DNA of 64,000 nucleotides from contig CAADGE010000030.1 of the NCBI GenBank assembly GCA_900696465.1, positions 124,001 through 188,000 on the forward strand, given 5' to 3'. Origin of the DNA: an uncultured Planctomycetota bacterium (GTDB lineage: Bacteria; Planctomycetota; Phycisphaerae; UBA1845; UTPLA1). Of the stretch, positions 1 through 8,010 are shown one piece after another. Within the stretch, counting starts at the first letter, position 1. The number at the start of each line of letters is the position of its first letter. The notes beneath the pieces were generated by a model. The model saw only the letters and a list, made by a program, of their open reading frames with translations, was not told the origin of the DNA and did not search any database. The translations under genes were made by a program, and so were the position numbers.

Positions 1-181
1 GTAGGTTGTCATCGGGTTTCGATCGGCGGCACTTCTTTGCACCTCAAAATTTCTTGGAAGATCCCCCTGCAATCGGGGTACATCATGGAGAGTACGGACG
101 CTCGGGCTCTGTCGAACCGAGGCCGATCTACCGAGGCATGGTATCTCCGGTGCGTTACACCGGAAGCGGAGGCATCTCGTC
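1..181. other. Intergenic sequence at left edge
   Basis: No gene is supported here. A plus-strand frame stays open across it but has no family signature and runs out of frame into the following lipoprotein gene. The only functional signal is a GGAGG ribosome-binding site at 168-172, which serves the gene starting at 182. Confidence 0.5.
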
Positions 182-892
182 ATGTGGCGCAAATTCGCTT
201 TTGTCGGTACGATGTGTCTGGCACTGGCAGCGACCGGTTGTCCGACAACGGTCACCGGGCTCGACCTGTCCGTGCGAGGGGCCCTGAATCTGGTGATCAG
301 CCGGATCAGCTCGTCGTCGATCGTATCGGCCCGGGCCACAGTCTGGGATAACGGCTCCTTTCTGTCGCTGATCACGCTCGACAGCGACCAGTTCTTCACG
401 GTCGACGGTTCTCGGCTCAATAGCGTGCCCTTCCTGAGCGGCGTGTACCTGACTCAGGTCGGCGTCGTCAATCCGCCAAACACTCATACCGTCGTGTTCA
501 ATAACAAGGGCGTCGTTATGAGCATGGCCGTGGCACTTCCGGATGACTTCACGGCGACCAATCCGCCGAATGGTTCCAATGTCAGTAAGAGCGGATTCAC
601 CGTTTCATGGTCGCCCTCGGGCGTGGCGAACACCCGCGTCGATATCGAGATCGAAGGCCTGGGACCGGACGGCAGTGACAGCGATACCGATCCCGATCAG
701 GTATCCAAGCTGCTGAGCAACCTGCCGGATACCGGATCGGCTAACGTGGGCACGGCCGATCTGAGCGGCTTCAACACCGGGGCGATCAAGCTGACCATCC
801 GCCGCTACCGTGAATTCAATCAGACGATCGGCCTTGCCGAGGGGACGATTCGCACCGAGGTCGTGCGGGAGATCGCACTCAACCTGCAATAG
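182..892 (+). CDS. Putative exported lipoprotein of unknown function
   Basis: A 236-residue protein with a basic N-terminus (MWRK), a hydrophobic stretch and a lipobox-like LAATGC ending at about residue 20. This predicts signal peptidase II processing and a membrane-anchored lipoprotein. GGAGG nine bases upstream fixes the start. The mature part is rich in Thr, Ser, Asp and Asn and looks all-beta. A segment near residues 120-150 (NPPNGSNVSKSGFTVSW) resembles an immunoglobulin- or fibronectin-like strand pattern, followed by an acidic DGSDSDTDPD stretch. I do not recognise a family. It stands alone on the plus strand, 109 bases before the acyltransferase gene, and could be co-transcribed with it. 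Confidence 0.75.
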   Translation: MWRKFAFVGTMCLALAATGCPTTVTGLDLSVRGALNLVISRISSSSIVSARATVWDNGSFLSLITLDSDQFFTVDGSRLNSVPFLSGVYLTQVGVVNPPNTHTVVFNNKGVVMSMAVALPDDFTATNPPNGSNVSKSGFTVSWSPSGVANTRVDIEIEGLGPDGSDSDTDPDQVSKLLSNLPDTGSANVGTADLSGFNTGAIKLTIRRYREFNQTIGLAEGTIRTEVVREIALNLQ

Positions 893-1001
893 CGACCGGG
901 CACGCGGCACATGAAGTCGATTTCCGTCGCTCGGAAAACGGGGACGAGGCGGCCTGAGAGGGGGCTACGACATTTGTCGAAATGCCCTATACTTACAGGC
1001 C

Positions 1002-2006
1002 ATGCCGAGCGAGGAACTGACCGTCGAGCTGCAGCGGTCCGCTGCCGAACCTCCCGCGAAGATTCCGCCGGAGTCGGAAGCCGGTACCGGCGCGCCACCG
1101 ATCGAGCGCAGCATTCCGTTGCTCACGCGGCTGCGAATCGGCTTTGTGCGGCACTTTCTCGTCGGCTACGCGCGGCTCTTCGGCCTGTCGGGGCTCTATC
1201 GACTCGGCCGACTCTTCGGCACATGCGAATACCTGGTAGACTATCGCCGCCGAGGTCGCGTGCATCGCAAGCTGTCATCGCTCTTCGGTGTAGAGATGTC
1301 GGCTACCGAGCGACGGCGACACGTCCGCCGCTATTTCATGCGGGTTCGCTGCGACAAGATGTTCTATACGATCATGGATCGCATCCCGCGCGGCAAGCTG
1401 CTCAATCGGATCAAGCTGAAGAACCGCCGCGTCGTCGATGATGCCCTGAGCCGCCGGAAAGGCGTTTATGTCGCACTGTGCCATTACGGCTCGCATCATG
1501 TCGCAGGGCTGATGATGGCGCTGCTGGGCTACAAGATCGCCGGAGTGCGCGATGCGAAGGAGAGCCATGTCCGCCGCTACATCTACCAGAAATATCGGGA
1601 GACCTGGCCGGAAGTGGCGGATATCAAGCTGGTTTTCACAGACACCTTCCCGCGCGTGCTCTATCGCCATCTGCAATCCAACGGCATCGTCGCCAGTCTG
1701 CTGGATGTTGACCGCCTACGCGGCGAGCACCTCAAGCGATATCCCGTGCAGTTCTTCGGGCAGGAGCGAGAGTTCCTCACCGGCCCCGTGCAGATGGCCC
1801 ATCGCTGCGGCGCGGCAATGATCCCCGGCTACATCGTGTCACGAAAGAACTTCTATTACCAATTGATCGGCGGCGAACCGCTCATCGACCCCGACACGGC
1901 CGCCGGCCTGACAGAGGATCAGGTCCTCGAAATCGTCATGCCCCGATACGCTGCGGGCGTCGAGGCCTTTGTCCGGGAACACCCCGATCACGTCATGAAC
2001 ATCTGA
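1002..2006 (+). CDS. LpxL/HtrB-like lysophospholipid (lipid A) acyltransferase family protein
   Basis: A 334-residue protein matching the HtrB/LpxL/LPLAT architecture, whose members acylate lipid A precursors or lysophospholipids at the inner membrane. Seen in the sequence: an amphipathic/hydrophobic N-terminal third, then YVALCHYGSHH around residues 156-166, a GxxxxSLLDVDR block near 225-240, and a C-terminal PRYAAGVEAFVREHPDH block typical of the family. The family motif is HX4(D/E). Here His161 is followed five residues later by His166, so the usual acidic partner is not at its expected place. That leaves activity or substrate uncertain. The long polar N-terminus (about 35 residues) is not conserved in the family. 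It is convergent with the BtpA-like gene, with 12 bases between stop codons. Confidence 0.8.
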   Translation: MPSEELTVELQRSAAEPPAKIPPESEAGTGAPPIERSIPLLTRLRIGFVRHFLVGYARLFGLSGLYRLGRLFGTCEYLVDYRRRGRVHRKLSSLFGVEMSATERRRHVRRYFMRVRCDKMFYTIMDRIPRGKLLNRIKLKNRRVVDDALSRRKGVYVALCHYGSHHVAGLMMALLGYKIAGVRDAKESHVRRYIYQKYRETWPEVADIKLVFTDTFPRVLYRHLQSNGIVASLLDVDRLRGEHLKRYPVQFFGQEREFLTGPVQMAHRCGAAMIPGYIVSRKNFYYQLIGGEPLIDPDTAAGLTEDQVLEIVMPRYAAGVEAFVREHPDHVMNI

Positions 2007-2018
2007 ACGCTCAACCGA

Positions 2019-2837
2019 TCAGCTTCCAGTCAGTGCACTGACCAGCTTGGCGATGCGTGCAGAATCGAGATCGCCGGCCCAGTGCCCGTCCTTCTTCAAA
2101 TAGCTCCCGACGATCAGCGCATCGGCATGCGGTGCCAGCGCCGAAATCCGCTCCGGGGTCACGCCGCTTCCGACGAAGACGGGCTCATCGACCGCATCGG
2201 CAACGGCGGCGACATCCTCCGGCTGTGTGGGCACCCCGGTCGCGGTGCCGGTCACGACAATGCCGTCGGCACCGGCGAAGATCGCGGCACGGGCCGACTC
2301 GGCCAGATCGATGTCGGCCGTGATCGCGTGCGACGAATGCTTTTTCTTCACGTCGGCGATGATGGCCACGTGCTCAGCGCCGATAGACCGGCGAAAACGC
2401 AACAGCGGACCGGCGTCGGCCTCGCTCATCAACCCTTCGTCGGCCACGTGTGAAAAGACGAACCCCTCGGCGCGGACGAACTGCAGCCCCGTGGAATGGG
2501 CGATCGAAAGCGCCTCAGCATTGGCACCTGCGAGTACCTGCATGCCCATCGGCAACGCGACCGCCTGGCGAACGGCGCAGGCGACGGCCGTCATGGCGGC
2601 GACGATCTCCGGACCGACGCGGCGATTGAGGTATGGCAAGTCGTGCATATTCTCCAGAAGAAGCGCGTCGGCCCCGTGATCGGCCAGAAGCTTTGCCTCG
2701 CCGACGGCGTGCTCGATGACCGCCCGGATTCCCTCACGGTGTCGCGGTGTGCCCGGCAGGGCGTGGACGTGGACCATGGCGACGAACGCCGGCCGGGAAA
2801 GATTCGCAAGGAAAGACAGACCGCTGGAAGTCATCAT
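2019..2837 (-). CDS. BtpA/SgcQ family TIM-barrel protein
   Basis: A 272-residue protein with the BtpA/SgcQ pattern: FVAMVHVHALPGTP near residue 17, GADALLLENMHDLPY near 60, a repeating beta/alpha layout, VRAEGFVFSHVADEG in the middle, and FVGSGVTPE...ADALIVGSYLKKDG near the end. BtpA was named for photosystem I biogenesis in cyanobacteria, but most relatives are in non-phototrophs and have no defined reaction; the fold is a phosphate-binding (beta/alpha)8 barrel. Two consecutive ATG codons begin the frame. GAGG is better spaced for the second (2834), so the protein may be one residue shorter. The gene is not in an obvious operon: RmuC, 57 bases further along, is on the same strand and lies upstream of it. 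Confidence 0.85.
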   Translation of the reverse strand: MMTSSGLSFLANLSRPAFVAMVHVHALPGTPRHREGIRAVIEHAVGEAKLLADHGADALLLENMHDLPYLNRRVGPEIVAAMTAVACAVRQAVALPMGMQVLAGANAEALSIAHSTGLQFVRAEGFVFSHVADEGLMSEADAGPLLRFRRSIGAEHVAIIADVKKKHSSHAITADIDLAESARAAIFAGADGIVVTGTATGVPTQPEDVAAVADAVDEPVFVGSGVTPERISALAPHADALIVGSYLKKDGHWAGDLDSARIAKLVSALTGS

Positions 2838-2894
2838 GTACCTCGCTCGCGTATGATTCGTCCGGAATGCTGCCGCAGCTTCGATGCAGCCGAT

Positions 2895-4211
2895 CTAGAC
2901 CGCCAGATCATTCTCAAACCCGGGCAGCGCGCGCATGTTCGCCTCTACCATCTGAAGATCGGGCAGCTCCTTGCTCGCATCCGCCGCGCCGAGTTCCTTG
3001 AGTCGCCGGGCGCTTGGTTCGGTTCTACTGCTCCAGTTGCCCACGGCTTTGTTGTAGGCCTCGACGGCCTTCTCCAGTGCCGTGCGGATGCCGTCAAGAT
3101 GTGAGACAAACGTGCAGAGCCGATCATAAAGCTCTCGCCCCGCCGCGGCGATTTTTTCAGCATTCTCCGCCACCTGCTGCTGCTGCCAGCCATGACGAAC
3201 GGCCTGCAGGAGCGCAATGAGCGTCGTCGGCGACGCCAGAAGCACGCCTTGATCCACTCCCGTCACCAGCAGATCACGATCCTGCGCCACGGCTGCCGAG
3301 AAAAACGACTCGCCGGGCATGAACATTACCACGAACTCGGGCGCCGGCGAGAACTGCCGCCAGTATTCCTTGCCGGCCAGATTCCGCATCGTCGTGCGCA
3401 CGCCGGAGACAAAACGATCCAGGTGCCGCTTGCGCTCGTCCTCGCTGGCGGCTTCGACCGCATCTAGGTAAGCCGACGTGCTCACCTTGGAATCGACGAC
3501 CAGACTCCGCCCGCCGGGCAGATGCACGACGAGATCAGGCCGCAGCCCGCCCTCGATGGACGACTGGGTCTCAAAATCGCAGTGTTCATTGAGCCCGCAG
3601 AGTTCGACAATGCGCTGCAGCGTGACTTCGCCCCATTTGCCCTTGGCGCCGCTCTGCCGAAGCGCGGCAACGAGCTGGCTCGTCTCACTGGAGAGTCGGT
3701 CGCTTCGCTGTTCGAGCGTCTCCAGTTTTTCCTTGAGACCGCCATAGGCCTTGTTTCGTGCTTCTTCGATCTCCTTGACGTGCTGCTCGTACCGCTCCAG
3801 TTGCTCGCGGATCGGCTTGAACTTCATCTCCGCCAGGGTGATGAACTGCTCGTTGTTGCTCTTAAGTGCAGCTGAAGAAAGCGCCGCAAACGCTTCACGG
3901 GCCTTCTCCTGCATCTGTTCGATCTGTCGTCGTTGCTCGGCGAAGTGTTCCCGGGCGGACTCCAGCCGTGCTCTGGACTCCGCCCCGGCGACTTTCTCCA
4001 CCTCCAGCGCGGCCCGCAGCTCGGCTAGCTCACGATCGCGCGAAGTAAGCTGCGTGCGAAGCTCGTGCAGAGTCGCCAGCGAACCGGCCAGTTCGTTTCG
4101 TGCCGCCGCGAGATCGGTCTCCATCCCACGACGGCCGCGAAGCATGCCCAGAGAGACGCCGGCTGCGATGCCGATCGCCATTCCCAGCAGTATCCACAGT
4201 GCCTCCGTCAT
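2895..4211 (-). CDS. rmuC: DNA recombination protein RmuC
   Basis: A 438-residue protein with the standard RmuC layout: an N-terminal membrane segment (ALWILLGMAIGIAAGVSLGML), a long charged coiled coil over about residues 30-150, and a C-terminal RmuC domain. The signature blocks LRQSGAKGKWGEVTLQRIVELCGL and LVVDSKVSTSAYLDA, plus PGESFFSAA and SPTTLIALLQAVRHGW, lie in the second half. RmuC limits inverted-repeat-stimulated rearrangement in E. coli and has a predicted nuclease-like fold. The Asp-Ser-Lys of VVDSKVS corresponds to the family core. Length is typical. It is upstream of and in line with the BtpA-like gene, 57 bases apart, so co-transcription is possible. Confidence 0.93.
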   Translation of the reverse strand: MTEALWILLGMAIGIAAGVSLGMLRGRRGMETDLAAARNELAGSLATLHELRTQLTSRDRELAELRAALEVEKVAGAESRARLESAREHFAEQRRQIEQMQEKAREAFAALSSAALKSNNEQFITLAEMKFKPIREQLERYEQHVKEIEEARNKAYGGLKEKLETLEQRSDRLSSETSQLVAALRQSGAKGKWGEVTLQRIVELCGLNEHCDFETQSSIEGGLRPDLVVHLPGGRSLVVDSKVSTSAYLDAVEAASEDERKRHLDRFVSGVRTTMRNLAGKEYWRQFSPAPEFVVMFMPGESFFSAAVAQDRDLLVTGVDQGVLLASPTTLIALLQAVRHGWQQQQVAENAEKIAAAGRELYDRLCTFVSHLDGIRTALEKAVEAYNKAVGNWSSRTEPSARRLKELGAADASKELPDLQMVEANMRALPGFENDLAV

Positions 4212-4331
4212 GGAGATCGCCCCTGGCCCGTATCCCGTGCCGACTTCGTTCTGGTCGATGAGTGTACCGACTTACGCCTCCGTTGACGACGGCTGCGGTG
4301 CCGCAGATGCCGATCCGTTACGATTCCACGA

Positions 4332-5885
4332 ATGCAACGGGCTACTCTGCCGACGGCGGACCTGGTTGTGCTTCTCGCGTATGTCACCGGCATCGCCCTT
4401 CTCGGGTGCTGGTTCCTGCGAACGAGCCGCACCAGCCGCGATTTCATGATCGCCGGCCTCGGTCTGCCCGGCTGGGTGGTCGGGCTTTCGATTTTCGCCA
4501 CCTTTCTGTCGAGCAATACGTTTCTCGGCGTACCAGGCAAGGCCTACGCCACGAACTGGAACGCCTTCGTATTCTCGCTCTCGCTGCCGGTCGCCGCGTG
4601 GATCGCCGTGCGCTACTTCGTGCCTTTCTATCGTCGCTGCGGGGAAGTCTCCGCCTATGCACATCTGGAGAAGCGCTTCGGTGCATGGGCGAGGATGTAC
4701 GCCATCATTTGCTATCTGCTCACCCAACTGGCGCGCATGGGCGCGATCCTGTTCGGTACGGCCCTCGCACTGCAGGCCCTGCTCGGCTGGCGCCTGCAGA
4801 CGATCATTCTGACCATCGGCATCGTGGCGACCCTCTACACCGTGCTCGGCGGTATCCGTGCCGTCATCTGGACCGACGTTGTGCAGGCCGTGGTGCTCAT
4901 CCTCGGCGCCGTGATTATCCTGTTAATGGTACTTCTCGGCATGCCCGGTGGACCGCGCGAGGTACTCGCCATCGCGTCGCAGCATGGCAAGCTCGGGCTG
5001 GGCGATTTTTCCACCCGCATAAGCTCGTCCACCTTCTGGGTCGTGCTGTTCTACGGACTCTTCGTGAATCTGACGAATTTCGGGATCGACCAGAACTACG
5101 TTCAGCGTTACCACACGGCGAACTCGGATCGGGCGGCTGCCAGATCAGTCTGGCTCGGCGCGCTGCTCTATGTGCCAATCTCCATGGCCTTCTTCCTGCT
5201 TGGAACTTCGCTCTTTAGCTATTACCGCACGAACGAATCGGCAATGAGCGACTTGAAAATGCGCATCGCGATGGAGAAGCCCGCTGATCCGGCTGTTCCC
5301 CTCGAAGCACGCATCGCACAACTGTCCGACGCGGAGGTCGGTGATCGGGTGTTGCCGCATTTTATGACCACGCGTCTTCCCAGTGGACTCGCCGGACTGG
5401 TGATAGCCGCCATCCTCGCGGCGGCGATGAGTTCGATCGACAGCTCGCTCAATTCCTCCGCCACGGTCTACCTGAGCGACATCCATCGAAGGTATTTGAA
5501 CCCCGGCGTCGATGAGCGCGGTGCGATGCGCGTACTCCACGGATTCACCGCGATCTGGGGTGCGGCCGGCACCGCGGCGGCGCTGGCCATGATCGGTGTG
5601 CAGAGCGTGCTGGATGCATGGTGGAAGCTGTCTGGCATTTTCGCCGGCGGAATGCTGGGACTGTTTCTACTTGGACGGCTCGCACCGCGCGCCGGCAGTC
5701 GCGCTGCGGGCGCAGGTGTCGTCTGTGGCGTCGGTGTCATTGCATGGATGACGCTCTCGCCCGGCTCACGACTGCCTGAGTCGCTGCAAAGCCCGTTTCA
5801 CTCGAGTTGGATTATCGTCGTGGGTACGCTGACGATTCTTTTGGTGGGCATGCTCGTGAGCAAGACAGCGACCCGGCAGCATTGA
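4332..5885 (+). CDS. Sodium:solute symporter (SSS family)
   Basis: A 517-residue polytopic membrane protein with about thirteen hydrophobic segments, as usual for the sodium:solute symporter (SSF) family. Visible marks are GLPGWVVGLSIFATFLSSNTFLGVPGKAYATNW near residues 45-75, TLYTVLGGIRAVIWTDVVQ near 175-195, and the AAAMSSIDSSLNS segment of TM8-9 near 360, which carries Ser/Asp residues of the sodium site. A long loop (about 290-345) contains an EKPADPAVPLEARI stretch. The substrate cannot be told from sequence. It is divergent from rmuC (120 bases apart) and convergent with pepF (23 bases between stops). Confidence 0.9.
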   Translation: MQRATLPTADLVVLLAYVTGIALLGCWFLRTSRTSRDFMIAGLGLPGWVVGLSIFATFLSSNTFLGVPGKAYATNWNAFVFSLSLPVAAWIAVRYFVPFYRRCGEVSAYAHLEKRFGAWARMYAIICYLLTQLARMGAILFGTALALQALLGWRLQTIILTIGIVATLYTVLGGIRAVIWTDVVQAVVLILGAVIILLMVLLGMPGGPREVLAIASQHGKLGLGDFSTRISSSTFWVVLFYGLFVNLTNFGIDQNYVQRYHTANSDRAAARSVWLGALLYVPISMAFFLLGTSLFSYYRTNESAMSDLKMRIAMEKPADPAVPLEARIAQLSDAEVGDRVLPHFMTTRLPSGLAGLVIAAILAAAMSSIDSSLNSSATVYLSDIHRRYLNPGVDERGAMRVLHGFTAIWGAAGTAAALAMIGVQSVLDAWWKLSGIFAGGMLGLFLLGRLAPRAGSRAAGAGVVCGVGVIAWMTLSPGSRLPESLQSPFHSSWIIVVGTLTILLVGMLVSKTATRQH

Positions 5886-5908
5886 TCGGGGTCAAGGATC
5901 AATTATCA

Positions 5909-7609
5909 CTACTTCGGCAACTCAGCGACCAGCGCCTCGATCATCGGCCTCAGGGTGTCCGCCGAAAAATCGAAGCGCACACCGGCGGCGGCGAAGAGTT
6001 CCGGCAATGGCCGCCGACCACCGAGCGAAAGCGCTCCGCGATACGCGCTCACCGCACTCGCGTAGTCCTTGCGCGAGTTGAGCCAGACGCCCAGCGCTCC
6101 AAGCTGGGCGATCCCGTACTCAACGTAATAGAACGGCACCGTGAACGGATGTCCCTTGCGGTGCCAGGCGTAGGCCAGTGCATCCTCGTAACCGGAAAAA
6201 TCGACCCAGCCGGCAAAGCGACGGTTCAGATCAAGCCAGGCGGCCTTTCGCTCCTCGCGCGTGTGATATGGATTCGTATAGGCCCAGTGCTGAAGCTGGT
6301 CGATCGTCGCCATGTACGGGAAGAACCGCACGATGCCGTCGAGATGCTCCTCCCAGGCGCGGGCCGCGTCGCCGGGCTGGTAGAACTCATCCAGGTGCGG
6401 CCCGGCAACCAGTTCCATGCCCATGGATGCCACTTCGGCGAACTCGATCGGCGGATCGCGCAGCGCCGCGATGGGCTCATTCGCCGCCGCGAAGACGTGG
6501 AAGGCGTGACCGCCCTCATGCAGCATCGTCTGGACATCGTCGTGCGTGCCGACGGAGTTCATGAAGATAAACGGCAGCCGGCGCCCCTTGTACTCCATCA
6601 TGTACCCGCCGGGGGCCTTGCCCTTGCGGCTTTCCAGGTCCAGCAGCCCCTCACGGCGCATCACGGCGAACTGCTCGCCGAACTCGGGAAGCACCCGGGC
6701 GAAGATCCGCCCGCAACCGTCGATCAACTGCGCCGCGCCCTCGAAGGGCCGCAGCGGCTCGCGTCCTTTGGGATCTACGGCCATGTCCCACGGCTTGAGC
6801 GAAGGCACACCCAATTGTGCTCGACGAACGTCGCCCAACTGCTTCGCGGCGGGTACAGCAATCGCCTCGATCGCCGCAGCGAAGGCCTTGCAGTCGGCCG
6901 GCCGGTAGTCGAAGCGTTCCAGCTCGCAGAATGCATAGTCGCGATAGCTGGTGAATCCGGCATTGGTGGCGATGCGATGGCGCACTTCGACCATCTGATC
7001 GTATAGCGTTTCGATCGCATCGCGCACCTCGGCCCAGCGGGCCGCCATCTTCTCCCACGCCTCCTGCCGGACGGCGCGATCAGTGCTTTCCAGATAGCGC
7101 CCCATCTGCTGCATGGTCTGCTCGCGGCCGTCGTGCTGGACGGTCAGGCCGCCGACGAGTTTCTGATACTGCTGCCGCAGTTTGTCGTCTTCGGTCTGAA
7201 GCGGGACGTTCTCATCGCGAAAGAGCGAGACGCTGTTCTCAATCTGGCGGATCAGGACGGCGTAGCGATCCTTAGGCAAAGCAGGACGATGTTCGCAATA
7301 CAGAAACTTGCGCTCCAGTTTGTTCGACCACACCTTGGCCGTCGGCTGGACGTTCTCGATGAAATCCAGATAACGCCGCTCACGAACGGTGTCATCCGTC
7401 TGACACGTCATCTCCACGTAGCGGACGCCGCCCTCCTCGTCGAGCCAGGCCTCCAGGTCCGACCAGTCCAGCAGCCATGCCTCCAGGGCCTCCCGGCTGC
7501 CCAGCGGGCGCGACTCGAGTTCGGCGTAGTGTTGTTCGACGACCGCGGGATCGCCCAGATCGGCCGAAGCGTCGACGAAGGTGCGCAGGGCGTGTTTCGA
7601 ACTGTTCAT
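5909..7609 (-). CDS. pepF: M3 family oligoendopeptidase F
   Basis: A zinc metallopeptidase of family M3 that degrades short peptides in the cytoplasm. The zinc motif is HEGGHAFH (HEXXH) in the C-terminal half, followed by the glutamate-bearing region EFAEVASMGMELVAG. YxPxxK-like and AWHRKGHPFTVPFYYVEYGIAQLGALG blocks near the C-terminus are typical of PepF. I chose the internal ATG at 7609 (protein MNSSKHAL..., 566 residues): GGGAG sits nine bases upstream, and the family normally begins there. An in-frame extension to 7690 would run through the terminator-like hairpin at 7684-7722, so it is unlikely. The gene follows the candidate structured RNA, whose terminator ends about 64 bases before the start codon. 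Confidence 0.92.
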   Translation of the reverse strand: MNSSKHALRTFVDASADLGDPAVVEQHYAELESRPLGSREALEAWLLDWSDLEAWLDEEGGVRYVEMTCQTDDTVRERRYLDFIENVQPTAKVWSNKLERKFLYCEHRPALPKDRYAVLIRQIENSVSLFRDENVPLQTEDDKLRQQYQKLVGGLTVQHDGREQTMQQMGRYLESTDRAVRQEAWEKMAARWAEVRDAIETLYDQMVEVRHRIATNAGFTSYRDYAFCELERFDYRPADCKAFAAAIEAIAVPAAKQLGDVRRAQLGVPSLKPWDMAVDPKGREPLRPFEGAAQLIDGCGRIFARVLPEFGEQFAVMRREGLLDLESRKGKAPGGYMMEYKGRRLPFIFMNSVGTHDDVQTMLHEGGHAFHVFAAANEPIAALRDPPIEFAEVASMGMELVAGPHLDEFYQPGDAARAWEEHLDGIVRFFPYMATIDQLQHWAYTNPYHTREERKAAWLDLNRRFAGWVDFSGYEDALAYAWHRKGHPFTVPFYYVEYGIAQLGALGVWLNSRKDYASAVSAYRGALSLGGRRPLPELFAAAGVRFDFSADTLRPMIEALVAELPK

Positions 7610-7671
7610 GCGTCGCTCCCGTGGCCGTGCTGCGTGCGGCTTCAGCAACGATAACGGGAAAACGATCCGCG

Positions 7672-7918
7672 TAAAAAAGGCGTGCGGCACCCTGTGGTAT
7701 TGGCGCGGTCAAAGGGTGCCGCAGCGAGTGGAAGACTGTATTGTCATGTGTCCCATCGACCGACCCTGTCGGTGATGATGAGCACACGGTGCATTTGATT
7801 TTATAGCCACTCACAGGCCGATTTCTCGGACCAATAAGAGGGCCATTCTTGCGGGTCCCGTTCCCACCCAAGGAAGGCGCGTTCCCCCGATCCGGAAGGG
7901 TCTATTCACCCATCCTGA
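7672..7918 (-). ncRNA. Candidate structured RNA (free-standing sRNA or attenuated pepF leader)
   Basis: A gene-free stretch between the HEXXH protease and pepF carries a near-consensus promoter (7925-7953), then about 245 bases with dense complementarity, then an intrinsic terminator (7673-7722). Read on the minus strand: CCGA-GAAA-TCGG with a GNRA loop (7818-7829); an eight-pair long-range helix GTGAGTGG (7807-7814) with CCACTCGC (7724-7731, one G-U pair); and inside it CATC+ACCGAC-AGG-GTCGGT+GATG (7754-7777, one bulge). The 5' part also has GGGT-GAATAG-ACCC. I could not match it to 6S, SRP RNA, tmRNA, RNase P RNA or a riboswitch I know. If the terminator works it is a ~245-nt RNA; otherwise it is a regulated leader of pepF. 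The remainder of the 7610-8010 gap shows nothing else. Confidence 0.5.
7673..7722 (-). terminator. Intrinsic terminator upstream of pepF
   Basis: Perfect ten-base arms GCGGCACCCT (7684-7693) and AGGGTGCCGC (7713-7722) are separated by 19 bases. On the minus strand the hairpin is followed after five bases by six T residues (7673-7678). This is the layout of a Rho-independent terminator and it precedes the pepF start by about 64 bases. Confidence 0.65.
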
Positions 7919-7924
7919 CCTAAC

Positions 7925-7953
7925 ATTATAAACTATGGAATTTTAGGCGTCAA
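7925..7953 (-). promoter_or_regulatory. Sigma-70-type promoter
   Basis: On the minus strand TTGACG (7953-7948) and TATAAT (7930-7925) are separated by exactly 17 bases in an A/T-rich spacer. That is five of six and six of six matches to the sigma-70 consensus. Transcription would begin near 7918 and enter the structured region upstream of pepF. Confidence 0.7.
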
Positions 7954-8010
7954 GGCGAAACCGTCCGGAATCCAGTGATTTTCAATCATCCGCAATGCGC
8001 CGCGTCTCTG

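Noticed and set aside
1-351. Frame open from the left edge on the plus strand
   Set aside because: It has no family signature and overlaps the lipoprotein gene, which has a strong ribosome-binding site and signal sequence.
4262-5218. A 318-codon frame overlapping the symporter start
   Set aside because: It overlaps the symporter out of frame, is Arg-rich and lacks motifs.
5807-7006. A 399-codon open frame on the plus strand
   Set aside because: It is antisense to pepF, whose zinc motif and family blocks are unambiguous; the frame shows no motif.
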